Numbered from the stretch's first letter, positions 25,377 to 34,133 are shown. The stretch is 47,324 nt of DNA from an uncultured Cytophagales bacterium (GCA_937136415.1 CAKZOK010000070.1:1-47324), one strand, 5' to 3'. Program-made: numbers and translations. Notes: generated from the letters alone by a model not told the origin.

Positions 25377-26267
25377 TTATTTTTTTGTCTTCTCAAGCAT
25401 TTTGAGAATAATATTTTTGACTGAATCTTGATTTTTCCAAGGAATAAAATGATTTGCTTCTGGCAGTGTGGTAAGTTCAAAAGATATATTATCTTTTACT
25501 TTTTGTTCTATAAAAATAGCATGCTCATAAGGAACAATTTTGTCTTTCTTTCCATGAAGAACCATCAGAGGAACTTTTATTTTATCAAAATCATTTGAAA
25601 TTAATTTCAAATCCTCTTTCAAATTGAGCATTTCTTTGTTCGAAACAGTCAGAGCAGCAGGCAGCCACCAACGCACAAAAATAGATTTTGCAACACTATT
25701 ATACCAACGAGGAACAGTAAGCTCTGCCGAAGAAAGACCAGCCAAAATAACAATTCCACTTATCATTTCAGGATAATCAATCGCCATTTGAAGAACAACA
25801 GCCCCCCCATAAGAATGACAAATTAAAATGGGTTTTTGCTTTGTAGTATCTTGAAATTTTTCTAAAACTCCTTTATAAAAATAAGCCTGTTTTTTTAAGT
25901 TTTTCTCATAATTTCCAAAATCAGATTTGCCATACCCTGTTCTATCCAAAGCAACCATATTTGCACGAGCCAATAGTGTTGAATCTTTGAAATAATCCAA
26001 AAACACACTCCAATCCCCTGGCGAACCGTGTATAAAAAAAAGCGTAGGAAGTGAATCATTTCCTATTTTAGAATAATGAATTTTGCGTTCTTCAAATTCT
26101 ACATATTCGAAAGTAGGTTTAAGTTTTTGGTCTGCAAACTCCTTTTTTACCTTACGATCGCTGATTCGAAACTGCATACAACTAGAAATTAATTGCAAAC
26201 CTATCACTAAAAAGAGAAATATATAGGTTCGTTTTTTACGGAAAATTACTTTAAAAAATCTATTCAT
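25377..26267 (-). CDS. Alpha/beta hydrolase, probable lipoprotein
   Basis: A 296-residue hydrolase (300 from the ATG at 26279). The N-terminus has a positively charged start, a hydrophobic run and a possible lipobox LISSC, so it may be anchored in a membrane. The catalytic domain shows FFIHGSPGDWSVFLDYF (oxyanion loop HGSPG), VALDRTGYGKSD, the nucleophile elbow CHSYGGA (Ser about residue 145), PLMVLHGKKDKIVPYEHA (Asp) and EANHFIPW (His). The full triad is present. Peptidase, esterase and haloalkane dehalogenase-like activities share this pattern, so the substrate is open. Confidence 0.82.
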   Translation of the reverse strand: MNRFFKVIFRKKRTYIFLFLVIGLQLISSCMQFRISDRKVKKEFADQKLKPTFEYVEFEERKIHYSKIGNDSLPTLFFIHGSPGDWSVFLDYFKDSTLLARANMVALDRTGYGKSDFGNYEKNLKKQAYFYKGVLEKFQDTTKQKPILICHSYGGAVVLQMAIDYPEMISGIVILAGLSSAELTVPRWYNSVAKSIFVRWWLPAALTVSNKEMLNLKEDLKLISNDFDKIKVPLMVLHGKKDKIVPYEHAIFIEQKVKDNISFELTTLPEANHFIPWKNQDSVKNIILKMLEKTKK

Positions 26268-26473
26268 GAATAATGGCACTGCATTTAATTGATACTTTAG
26301 TTAGAAGAACCTTTAAAGATAAGATTAAGTTTTGAAAGCAAAAGAATCATAAAAAAAAGAAATTGTCTAACTATCAATTATTTAATTTCTGTTCCAAAGA
26401 AACTTTTCTAAAACTAATAGCGTTTAGAAATTCATAACAACAAAAATTTTATACAAATAAATACACACAACAT

Positions 26474-27226
26474 ATGTCAAATAAATTACATGAGCTTTTG
26501 GCTGTCGAACAAGAGCGTAAAAACAAAGCCAATCAAGCTATTGGTGAAACAAAAAAAACATTTACCAAAAATGACCCTTATTTTGATGGAATGGTAAAAC
26601 ACTATGTTTCTTTGGAAGAAAACTCTGACGAAATTCCTGATGAAACTAAGGAAATGGTCATTACTGTAAAGCAAAAATTAGAGCAGGCAATGGAGCTTAT
26701 CATTGCAGGAATTGATGCTAATATTTCGAAAGAAGAAACCAATTCTTCAGATGTTGCAAAAGCAGAATTAAAAATAGGAAATAAAAAATTTGGTACATTT
26801 TCGGCTACTTCTCTTTTGGCTTTAGAAAGCAATATTAATCGTTTGAAGGATTTGTACAACGCAATTCCAACACTTGACCAAACTCGTAAGTGGGAATTTG
26901 ATACCAAAACAAATGTATATCGTACTCCTGAAGAGGTCAAATTTCGTACAGTTAAGCGTCCGAAAGTAATTGTAAAATACGAGGCTACAAAAGAACACCC
27001 AGCACAGACTGAACTTTTAAACCTTGATTTTCAAGTAGGTAAATACGAAACAGTTTATACGTCTGGAAAAGTTACTTCTTCTCAGAAAAACGATATGCTT
27101 GCACGCATTAATGAGCTTTTGGAAGCTGTAAAAGTAGCTCGTTCGAAGGCAAATAATGCAGCCGTTAAGAATACAAAAGTAGGAAAAGATATTTTTGAAT
27201 TTATTCATAAAGGAATCTTAAAATAG
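26474..27226 (+). CDS. DUF7873-like protein of unknown function
   Basis: A 250-residue soluble protein. It starts MSNKLHELLAVEQERKNKAN, has a central segment GTFSATSLLALESNINRLKDLYNAIPTLD, then WEFDTKTNVYRTPEEVKFRTVKRPK and YEATKEHPAQTELLNLDFQVGKYET. The C-terminal helix is LARINELLEAVKVARSKANN with terminal DIFEFIHKGILK. This order of blocks matches, from memory, the family now called DUF7873, found sporadically in Actinobacteria, Cyanobacteria and Bacteroidota. It is helical and probably cytoplasmic, with no catalytic motif visible. It is transcribed alone and followed by a terminator and a tandem array. Confidence 0.65.
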   Translation: MSNKLHELLAVEQERKNKANQAIGETKKTFTKNDPYFDGMVKHYVSLEENSDEIPDETKEMVITVKQKLEQAMELIIAGIDANISKEETNSSDVAKAELKIGNKKFGTFSATSLLALESNINRLKDLYNAIPTLDQTRKWEFDTKTNVYRTPEEVKFRTVKRPKVIVKYEATKEHPAQTELLNLDFQVGKYETVYTSGKVTSSQKNDMLARINELLEAVKVARSKANNAAVKNTKVGKDIFEFIHKGILK

Positions 27227-27262
27227 TGATTAACTTTTAGTGATTAGTGAAATCCTATTAAG

Positions 27263-27302
27263 AAGTGTTTTGAAAAATATTATTTTTCAAAACACTTTTT
27301 TT
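27263..27302 (+). terminator. Terminator of the DUF7873-like gene
   Basis: AAGTGTTTTGAAAAAT (27263-27278) pairs with ATTTTTCAAAACACTT (27282-27297) around an ATT loop and runs into seven T residues. Confidence 0.88.
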
Positions 27303-27327
27303 CATTCCAAATTTGTCGAAGAGAAAT

Positions 27328-27446
27328 TAACTGGTAACTGGTAACTGGTAACTGATTACTGATTACTGGTAACTGATTACTGATTACTGATTACTGATTA
27401 CTGATTACTGGTAACTGATTACTGGTAACTGATTACTGGTTACTGA
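27328..27446. repeat. Heptanucleotide array 2 (17 units)
   Basis: Seventeen tandem 7-mers are built from TAACTGG, TAACTGA, TTACTGA and TTACTGG. The array fills the gap between two convergent genes and ends one base before the stop codon of the Omp85-like gene. Because 7 is not a multiple of 3, TGA on the plus strand and TAA on the minus strand appear in all frames. Confidence 0.92.
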
Positions 27447-27447
27447 T

Positions 27448-29355
27448 TTATCTTCCTTCATTTCCTTTATGAAAATAAATTACATTGGGCTTTTCTATAT
27501 CAAAATCTTCGATACGCAATCGTGGCACATTATCAATAATGGGACGCAAATAATAAGGAGCTTCATCAAAGCCTGTATAAAACCCAAAACGAATTTGTAA
27601 AGTACGAAATGAAAAACGCTCATTATACATTCTAAAACCAATATTATAACCTTGAAAAACAGGGCTTTTGGTAACTGAATTGCCAAAACTAGCTACGCCA
27701 ATATCTACACGAGCAAAAAATGCCCACTTAAAATCTAAAAAACGCCAAGGTGTAAAGAATACACTCTCTGTTCCCAAAAAACCTACTTTTGTTCCTTTTA
27801 ATTGGTCATTACTGATTCCCCAAATTCCAGCACTTGAATTAATATCACTATATTCTCTTTCAAAACGACTAAACCCTCTTGTATAACGTCCTCTAACAAA
27901 TTGCCTCAAACGCCATTTTCCCAAACATAACAAAGGACTAAAGTATATAAATTTTGATTCAAAGACTCCTTGTTCAAACTCTTTTTCAGTTGTAATATAT
28001 GAACCCAGTGCCAAAGAAGCACGAATATACCCCAATTTTTGAGTTTTGATTCCTTTGCTCATCTCTACTCCTGTATAATACCTGCTTTCAAGGTCTGTAT
28101 TTGATTTGCCGACTGTCAGAACAAGACGCTTACCAACAGGAATATCTTCGGTTCTGCCAAAGCCATAAATCATATAATCTCTTTTATATTTACGAGTAGA
28201 AAGCCCTATACTCCAAAGCATTTGAGTTTGATTTTGATATAATAAATTTGTATCTGTACTTATTTGGGGTCTGTCTGTATAGTAATAATTTGTAAAACGA
28301 GTGGACGTAATAATTGAAGTTCTTGCTCCATTATTTTTAATAGGAAAAGAATATGCCCCCCAACCATCAGAAAGCAAATAACTATAAAAAAAATTAGGTG
28401 TAATGGTATCATTTGCACTCAAAGGACGAGCCAACCAACGCCTATGCCCCACCTCTACACCAGCAGCCCAACGCATATCAGGAGAAAGAAAACGGCGTTC
28501 TAAGGCAGCATTATAACTTTTTCGTTGATATGTATTCCAATATTCTGCACTCAAAACAGAAAATGAGTTGCCTAAATATGCAGATTCGAATTTAGCTCTA
28601 TGCCCAAAAGTTTGTTTGCTTTGAGGTGAAAAAATTAGTTCTCCTTCTATGCTATGTCCAAAACCTAATAAATTTCGTTCTTCAAGTTGCGCCCACCCAC
28701 TGGTAAGCCCAGTTGGTTTTGCACTTGGAATAAGCGACCAAATATCATGAGTAATTACTTCAATATCAACAGTATCACTTATTGTTCCGTCTTCTTTTTG
28801 TCTTTCTTTTACATAAATACGAGCATCTCCAATAGCTCTTAGTTTTCTCAAAATTCGCTCTGTATCTTTTATCAAATCAGGATTGAGTTTTTCGCCTTCT
28901 TCAAATAATAAATAACGTCTTTTTACTACACTGCTTTGCGTTTTGATATGAATTGTATTTGCTGCTCTTTCTAACCAATTTCTTGTTTTGCGTAACGTAT
29001 CAGTTATTTTTGCTCCAAAAACATCTAAAGTCAGAACATCGATTTTTCCTATTATTTTTCCTTCTTGAGCTTTCCAATTAGGGTAATGCAAAATACTGGC
29101 AGGAGGGCAAAAATTAATTTCTTTTTTTGAACGAATAACCCAACTAACTACTTCTTTTGTCCATTTTTTTTGATTAGCCCAATATCTAATCTTATCTGTA
29201 AATGTAGTATCCTCATTATTTGAATAATAATTATCAACTATTCTATCAATACTATCTAGCGTAATTGTAACCGAATAGGAAGGCGAATAAGGAGCTTTTT
29301 GGGCATTTATATTACTACAAAAAAGAATACAAAGTAGTGCAGCAAAAAACACCAT
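27448..29355 (-). CDS. Omp85/BamA-like outer-membrane beta-barrel protein
   Basis: A 635-residue exported protein from the ATG at 29355, which gives the signal peptide MVFFAALLCILFCSNINAQ. An upstream ATG at 29547 adds 64 poorly hydrophilic residues and is less likely. The N-terminal part has one POTRA-like module (IGKIDVLTLDVFG ... RYLLFEEGEKLNPDLIKDTERILRKLRAIGDARIYV, about residues 100-175). A barrel follows with the family-type start GWAQLEERNLLGFGHSIEGELIFSP and many aromatic strand ends. A single POTRA and short length suggest a paralogue of BamA, not BamA itself. Its client is unknown. Confidence 0.78.
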   Translation of the reverse strand: MVFFAALLCILFCSNINAQKAPYSPSYSVTITLDSIDRIVDNYYSNNEDTTFTDKIRYWANQKKWTKEVVSWVIRSKKEINFCPPASILHYPNWKAQEGKIIGKIDVLTLDVFGAKITDTLRKTRNWLERAANTIHIKTQSSVVKRRYLLFEEGEKLNPDLIKDTERILRKLRAIGDARIYVKERQKEDGTISDTVDIEVITHDIWSLIPSAKPTGLTSGWAQLEERNLLGFGHSIEGELIFSPQSKQTFGHRAKFESAYLGNSFSVLSAEYWNTYQRKSYNAALERRFLSPDMRWAAGVEVGHRRWLARPLSANDTITPNFFYSYLLSDGWGAYSFPIKNNGARTSIITSTRFTNYYYTDRPQISTDTNLLYQNQTQMLWSIGLSTRKYKRDYMIYGFGRTEDIPVGKRLVLTVGKSNTDLESRYYTGVEMSKGIKTQKLGYIRASLALGSYITTEKEFEQGVFESKFIYFSPLLCLGKWRLRQFVRGRYTRGFSRFEREYSDINSSAGIWGISNDQLKGTKVGFLGTESVFFTPWRFLDFKWAFFARVDIGVASFGNSVTKSPVFQGYNIGFRMYNERFSFRTLQIRFGFYTGFDEAPYYLRPIIDNVPRLRIEDFDIEKPNVIYFHKGNEGR

Positions 29356-29757
29356 TCCTATTTTTTTATAAAAATAAATGATAGAAATAGAATTAAAAAA
29401 ACACCAAAAAATAGCAAGACAACCGAAAAAAAGAGAATCCAAAAAAATATTCAGAGAATTAAAAAAAACTGAAGTTGGTTTAAAAAATGAAATTCTGTTT
29501 TCCTCTAAGTTGTCATTAGGTTGGTTAGAAACCAGTTGCTTATTCATAAATTTGGGAATAATAAGCGATTACAACTCAAAAAATGGAGGAAGATAGTTTG
29601 CTATAAAAAAAATTAGAAAACTACTTAGCTCTCTTCATCAACGTTGCAAAGCAGCTTAATGTTTTTTAAGTGAGCTTTTTAGAGAAAAATGAATCCATAA
29701 ATTTTACCTAATTTTGTAATTATAAATTTTGGAAATAATAAAATTCTAACTAAAATT

Positions 29758-30573
29758 ATGAATAAATCAGTCAAAAATAAAGTTGTCATTATCACAGGAG
29801 GAACTTCTGGAATTGGTAGAGCCTGTGCAGAATCTTTTGGAAAAGCAGGAGCAAAAATAGTTATTACAGGCAGAAATTTAGACAAACTCAACGAAGCTCA
29901 ATTATTTTTAGAAAATCAAAATATAGAGGTTTTGCCTTTGCAATTAGATGTCAGTAAAGAAGAAGACAACAAAAAATTAGCAGAAAAGACGATTGATAAA
30001 TTTGGAAAAATTGATATTTTGATAAATAATGCAGGAATTTCGATGCGTGCTTTGTTTAAAGATTTGGATTTGTCGGTTCTGAAAAGTTTGATGGATATTA
30101 ATTTTTGGGGAACTGTCTATGCTACCAAATATTGCATTCCTCATATCATCAAAACGCAGGGTTCGGTGGTTGGAGTTTCTTCTATTGCAGGTTTTAGAGG
30201 TTTGCCAGCTCGTACAGGTTATTCGGCATCTAAGTTTGCTATGCAAGGTTTTTTGGAAGCTCTACGAACAGAAATGAAAGCCGAAAATGTACATGTTTTG
30301 ATTGCTTGCCCTGGATATACATCTTCAAATATTCGAAATACAGCACTGTTGCAAGATGGAAGCGCACAAGGAAACTCTCCAAAAGATGAAGAAAAAATGA
30401 TGACTTCAGAAGAATGTGCCAATCATATTTTGAAAGCTACACAAAAACGAAAAAATATATTAATTCTGACTTTACAAGGCAAAATGACCGTATTTTTGAA
30501 TAAATTATTTCCTTCCTTTATGGATAAATTGGTCTTAAATGCCATTGCAAAAGAAGGAGAAATACCAAAATAA
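29758..30573 (+). CDS. Short-chain dehydrogenase/reductase
   Basis: A 271-residue classical SDR. The Rossmann motif is VVIITGGTSGIGRACAESF (residues 9-27), followed by ITGRNLDKL, LQLDVSKEED, and INNAGISMRALF (NNAG about 90-93). The catalytic Ser is in VGVSSIAGFRGLPAR and the catalytic YSASKFAMQG (Tyr about 158, Lys about 162). ITGRN after the second strand suggests preference for NADP. The substrate is unknown. The last codon and stop lie inside MITE-like repeat copy 3, so the present C-terminus may have been set by that insertion. Confidence 0.9.
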   Translation: MNKSVKNKVVIITGGTSGIGRACAESFGKAGAKIVITGRNLDKLNEAQLFLENQNIEVLPLQLDVSKEEDNKKLAEKTIDKFGKIDILINNAGISMRALFKDLDLSVLKSLMDINFWGTVYATKYCIPHIIKTQGSVVGVSSIAGFRGLPARTGYSASKFAMQGFLEALRTEMKAENVHVLIACPGYTSSNIRNTALLQDGSAQGNSPKDEEKMMTSEECANHILKATQKRKNILILTLQGKMTVFLNKLFPSFMDKLVLNAIAKEGEIPK

Positions 30574-30679
30574 GTTTTTTCAGAGTTTTAAATGCTTATT
30601 TTAAACAGGTCAGACCTTCGATACAAACCAATTTAAAATACAAGATTTGGTATATTTAATTTTGCATCTTTACTTAGGA
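30567..30679 (-). repeat. MITE-like element, copy 3 (half, inverted)
   Basis: On the minus strand this matches copy 1 from TCCTAAGTAAAGATGC through the left arm to TAAGCATTTAAAACTCTG, with few changes, and stops at the inner stem. The right arm is missing. It abuts and includes the SDR stop codon. Confidence 0.72.
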
Positions 30680-30780
30680 GTTAAATAAATTGCTATTTTT
30701 AAAACCTTAATTATAAATTACATGATAATCAGCAATTTGTAATTATTCCATAGATTGTATATGTATTTTTGTTAATCTTG

Positions 30781-30927
30781 TTATGCTAAAATATCAACAA
30801 GAGCAGAGTTATTTCCTTTTTCATATTCTTTTCGCACATCTAGTCCCCAAACGTCCCAATTTTTGGGTTTGTGTCTTGCAAATAATTCTGTTTTGTGTTG
30901 GAAACATTTTTTATTGAAATGAATTTA
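30781..30927 (-). pseudogene. C-terminal remnant of an unknown gene
   Basis: An open stretch without a start reads FQHKTELFARHKPKNWDVWG, then LDVRKEYEKGNNSALVDILA and TAA at 30783-30781. A stop closes the frame just upstream, and no ATG, GTG or TTG with a ribosome-binding site is available. Its composition is protein-like. I do not recognise the family; it looks like what remains after deletion or element insertion between the SDR gene and the origin-like region. Confidence 0.4.
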
Positions 30928-30996
30928 AAATTTATAGAATGATTGATTAATATTGAATTTTTTATCAATCAAATATTTTCTCAAAATTCATTTCAA
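30914..30996. repeat. Nested AT-rich inverted repeat beside the origin-like region
   Basis: Outer arms TTGAAATGAATTT (30914-30926) and AAATTCATTTCAA (30984-30996) are perfect. Inner arms GATTGAT (30941-30947) and ATCAATC (30964-30970) nest within them. The whole block is nearly free of G and C. Confidence 0.55.
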
Positions 30997-31085
30997 AATT
31001 TTTTTTCTTCTCAAAATCAAAACTTATTCACACATTAAATAATAAAAAATTTCCTCCTTAAAAACCCTTACTATTACTATTATAG

Positions 31086-31720
31086 TGTTGATAAGTGGAT
31101 AAGTCTAGTTATCAACAGGTTATCCACAAAAAAAAAGCATTTATCCACAGTTTTATGGAAGTTATTAACCTTTTAACTGCTTGATTATCAGTTGTTTATA
31201 TACTTTGTCCACACTATCAACATTTGATAGCCACTTTTTACTCACATTGTGGATAATGTGTTGATAACCAAAAGTTTAGTGTTGGTAACGTTATCAACAC
31301 CTGTTAATAAGTTCTTACTGAAATGAGTTACACACAATCGATGTATGAGTTATACACACATATTCACACAAATTGTGTATAAGTGTGAAAAAAGTGGATA
31401 ACTCCCTCAATTATTCAAAAAATAGTGAAATAATTGTTGATATAAGTAAAGTTATTAACATTTTCTTGTGGATATGTGGATAAGTTTGCAAATAATATTA
31501 GCGATTAAAAATTGCAAGTGAAAAAATCTAAAATTATAGTCCAAAATGTTAATAACTTTTGTTAAAATGTGGATAAGTATAAAAAAGCTGAAAAAAAACT
31601 TGTTTTTTTAATAGAAATAACGTGTTGATAAAAAAAATGAGAGTATAAAAATTTGAAAAAAGAATAAATTAAGCCTCTTAGAGGTAAAAATGTGGATAAC
31701 TTTCTTGAAAATGTGGATAA
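31086..31720. other. oriC: Putative chromosomal replication origin (DnaA-box cluster)
   Basis: About 640 non-coding bases carry at least seven perfect DnaA boxes (TTATCCACA). Two are on the plus strand (31120, 31141) and five on the minus strand, read as TGTGGATAA (31248, 31475, 31568, 31691, 31712). Near-perfect TGTTGATAA/TTATCAACA boxes lie at 31086, 31109, 31259, 31291 and 31623, and TTATACACA variants at 31350 and 31374. AT-only stretches (31577-31680) could be the unwinding element. The plus boxes cluster at the left and minus boxes at the right. There is no dnaA, dnaN or gidA beside it, which is usual for Bacteroidota. Glutamate dehydrogenase lies on the right. A plasmid-type origin is less likely because housekeeping genes surround it. 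Confidence 0.8.
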
Positions 31721-31780
31721 CTATTTATAAAAGGAAAGATAAAACAAATAAAATTTGGTTTTTTAAAGTAAAAGCCAAAA

Positions 31781-31812
31781 AAAACCATTTTCTCTTAGGA
31801 GAAAATGGTTTT
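31781..31812 (-). terminator. Terminator of the glutamate dehydrogenase gene
   Basis: A perfect 14-bp stem, AAAACCATTTTCTC (31781-31794) and GAGAAAATGGTTTT (31799-31812), loop TTAG. Read on the minus strand it is followed by a T run, and it lies about 80 bases after the gdh stop. It also separates gdh transcription from the DnaA-box region. Confidence 0.8.
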
Positions 31813-31892
31813 GTATAAATTCTATAAAAAGTAACTTTACACTTTGAATAGCAAAGTGTAAATTGTTTTCTAATTTTATTTTTGGGATAAAA

Positions 31893-33329
31893 TCAAGGAA
31901 AAATACCAGCTTCTAAATAAGCGATTGCAATTTTATCAATAGAAGTAATAAATGCTGCATTACGCAAGCTATTTACTTCTTTGTATTTTTTGAATGTTTC
32001 TCTTACTTGATGATAAGAAGTAATCATAGTTTCTTCTAAAGCAGAGTTTACCAAATCACGCTCATCAGCACCACGCATAATCATCTTGCGAAGGTCGTCG
32101 CCAACTCCTTTTCCTGTTGCAGCTTCGATAGCTTGAACGATACGAGTGTTTTCCATTTGGTCATAACGCTTTGTGATTTTACCAAACGAAACACGAGAAA
32201 GGTTTTTGAGCCATTCCAAATAAGAAACCGTAACACCACCAGCATTGAGATAAAAATCAGGTAAAATCATTTTTCCTTTTGCTAACAAAATTGCTTCTGC
32301 TTCTCTAGTGATAGGACCATTTGCACCTTCTCCAATTACTTTTGCTTTTATTCTTGGTGCATTTTCTTCTGTAATTTGATTTTCCAAAGCAGCAGGAATA
32401 AGTACATCACATTCAAACTCCATAAGCTGATTGCTTGGTTTGACTTCTTGTGCTTTTGGATAGCCCATCAATGAGCCTGTTTCTTTACGATGACGGAATA
32501 AATCTTCTATATCAAAACCATCTTTGTTATATACTCCACCTTCATATTCGGCAATTCCTACCACGATTGCACCTTCTTTTTGTGCATAAAGTGCAGCGTG
32601 ATAACCTACATTACCAAATCCTTGTACAATGACTGTTTTGCCTGCCAAACCTGCTTCCAAACCTAATTCTTTCATGTCTTCGGCAATACTCATTGCTTCA
32701 CGAATACCAAAAATTACTCCTAAACCTGTTGCTTCGGCACGTCCACGGATTCCATGCATAGAAAGAGGCTTTCCTGTAACACAACCGAGTGCATTAATAC
32801 CAGGGCGAAGCAAAGAATAGGTATCTGCAATCCAAGCCATTTCTCTTGCTCCTGTTCCGTAATCTGGTGCAGGAACATCAATAGAAGGACCTATCATTTC
32901 CTTTTTTATAAGCTCTGTTGTATAACGGCGTGTGATTGTTTCTAGTTGGCGAACAGTATATTTTTTAGGATTGATTTTTACTCCTCCTTTAGCTCCACCA
33001 AAAGGAACATTTACGAGCGCACATTTAAAAGACATAAGTGTTGCGAGTGCTTTTACTTCGTCTGCATTTACAGCTTCTGCAAAGCGAATACCTCCTTTTA
33101 CAGGAAGTTTGTGATGAGAATGCTGCACTCTCCACGCTTTGATTACTTGATAATCTCCATTATCTAATTGAAGAGGAAAACTCATTTCATAGACACTGTT
33201 AGGAACAATAATTTGTTCTAATAGACCTTTTGGGTGCTTTGTTAGTGCTGCTGCATTTCCAAGTGAGCCAAGGACATCTTCATAGAATTTTGCGCCTTGT
33301 TCTAAATGTTTTTTATCCTTATCAGTCAT
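31893..33329 (-). CDS. gdhA: Glu/Leu/Phe/Val dehydrogenase (glutamate dehydrogenase)
   Basis: A 478-residue enzyme that interconverts glutamate and 2-oxoglutarate plus ammonia with NAD(P). It shows KGGIRFAEAVNADEVKALATLMSFKCALVNVPFGGAKGGVKINP-type substrate-site sequence in consecutive blocks (about 80-125, catalytic Lys in FGGAKGG region and Lys in SFKCAL). PAPDYGTGAREMAWIADTY and GKPLSMHGIRGRAEATG follow, then VIVQGFGNVGYHAA (dinucleotide fold, about 232-245) and IGEGANGPIT. It is longer than most hexameric GDHs by some 50 residues, mainly at the N-terminus and in linker regions. It reads toward the origin-like region. Confidence 0.93.
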   Translation of the reverse strand: MTDKDKKHLEQGAKFYEDVLGSLGNAAALTKHPKGLLEQIIVPNSVYEMSFPLQLDNGDYQVIKAWRVQHSHHKLPVKGGIRFAEAVNADEVKALATLMSFKCALVNVPFGGAKGGVKINPKKYTVRQLETITRRYTTELIKKEMIGPSIDVPAPDYGTGAREMAWIADTYSLLRPGINALGCVTGKPLSMHGIRGRAEATGLGVIFGIREAMSIAEDMKELGLEAGLAGKTVIVQGFGNVGYHAALYAQKEGAIVVGIAEYEGGVYNKDGFDIEDLFRHRKETGSLMGYPKAQEVKPSNQLMEFECDVLIPAALENQITEENAPRIKAKVIGEGANGPITREAEAILLAKGKMILPDFYLNAGGVTVSYLEWLKNLSRVSFGKITKRYDQMENTRIVQAIEAATGKGVGDDLRKMIMRGADERDLVNSALEETMITSYHQVRETFKKYKEVNSLRNAAFITSIDKIAIAYLEAGIFP

Positions 33330-33558
33330 TTTAGGGTATTGGTTAGGTATGTTTAAATTTTAAGTTTATGTATTTTGGCTTAAAGTTAGTTGATTTTTTT
33401 GTTCCAAAAAATACAAATCTTATTCTTTATAAACAATTTTTTGCGATGAAAATAAATTATTCCTTAGTACGATTATTTTTGTTTAATTGTTTTGTTGTAA
33501 TAATGTTTAAATTGCGCTGTTTGCGAATCAGATTATGTATTTGAAAATTATTACAAAA

Positions 33559-33975
33559 ATGAAAATTATAAAATTGTCTTTGTTTTTTTTTATTCTAGGG
33601 ATTACTTTGTTTTCTTGTCAATCTAATTCTGAAAAAAAGACTAGCGAATTTAAGAAAAACTTTGAAGGAGATTGGAAACTCAAACATTTGACTGGAAAAA
33701 GAGGTGTTTCTGATTCTGTAATAAAAAAATTTCCTATAACCTTACAAGTAGAAGATACAGCTTTTTTATTCCGACAAGCCTCACAATATGGACAAGTTAC
33801 CTATCGAAATTGGGCTTTTGAAGATTCTATTTTACTTTTACCATATTCAAATTCTTCAAGACAAGAAGATACTTTGAATTTCAAATTATTAAAGCTGACT
33901 GAAAAAGAGCTTGTCTTGCAACGAAAAGATAGCTCAAATGTGGGATTTGATACGCTTTATTTTGAGAGGTATTAG
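33559..33975 (+). CDS. Small lipoprotein of unknown function (lipocalin-like)
   Basis: A 138-residue lipoprotein. From the ATG at 33559 the signal peptide is MKIIKLSLFFFILGITLFSC, with the lipobox LFSC; an ATG at 33535 adds eight residues. The mature part reads EGDWKLKHLTGKRG, TLQVEDTAFLFRQAS, and LNFKLLKLTEKELVLQRKD, the strand order of small lipocalin-like Bacteroidota lipoproteins. A TATTTTTG -7 element is at 33474-33481. Its stop overlaps the end of a minus-strand gene remnant. Confidence 0.65.
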   Translation: MKIIKLSLFFFILGITLFSCQSNSEKKTSEFKKNFEGDWKLKHLTGKRGVSDSVIKKFPITLQVEDTAFLFRQASQYGQVTYRNWAFEDSILLLPYSNSSRQEDTLNFKLLKLTEKELVLQRKDSSNVGFDTLYFERY

Positions 33976-34128
33976 TTTATTTTTGAATTTTGATAATCTA
34001 AAGGGTAAAGCAAATTTTTGACTAACTCTTCCTTTTCCTCTTCTGTATATTCTACCCATCCGTCAATATCTAAAAGATGCTTTTTTGCAGTTTCTAGTAT
34101 TTTTTCAAAATGTTGGCATTGTCTTTAT
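33972..34128 (-). pseudogene. C-terminal remnant of a minus-strand gene
   Basis: An open stretch with no start reads QCQHFEKILETAKKHLLDID, then GWVEYTEEEKEELVKNLLYP and DYQNSKIN with TAA at 33974. A TAA lies just upstream in frame. Its amphipathic helical character is protein-like. It is the left neighbour of the methylase/nuclease module, so it may be the broken edge of the site where that module entered. I do not recognise the family. Confidence 0.4.
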
Positions 34129-34133
34129 GTCTT

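Noticed and set aside
27328..27446. Tandem repeat as a possible CRISPR array
   Set aside because: Units are 7 bases with no spacers and no cas genes; it is a microsatellite-like heptamer array.
31086..31720. Plasmid or phage replication origin
   Set aside because: No replication initiator or partition gene nearby, and the flanks are ordinary chromosomal genes; a chromosomal origin is more likely.
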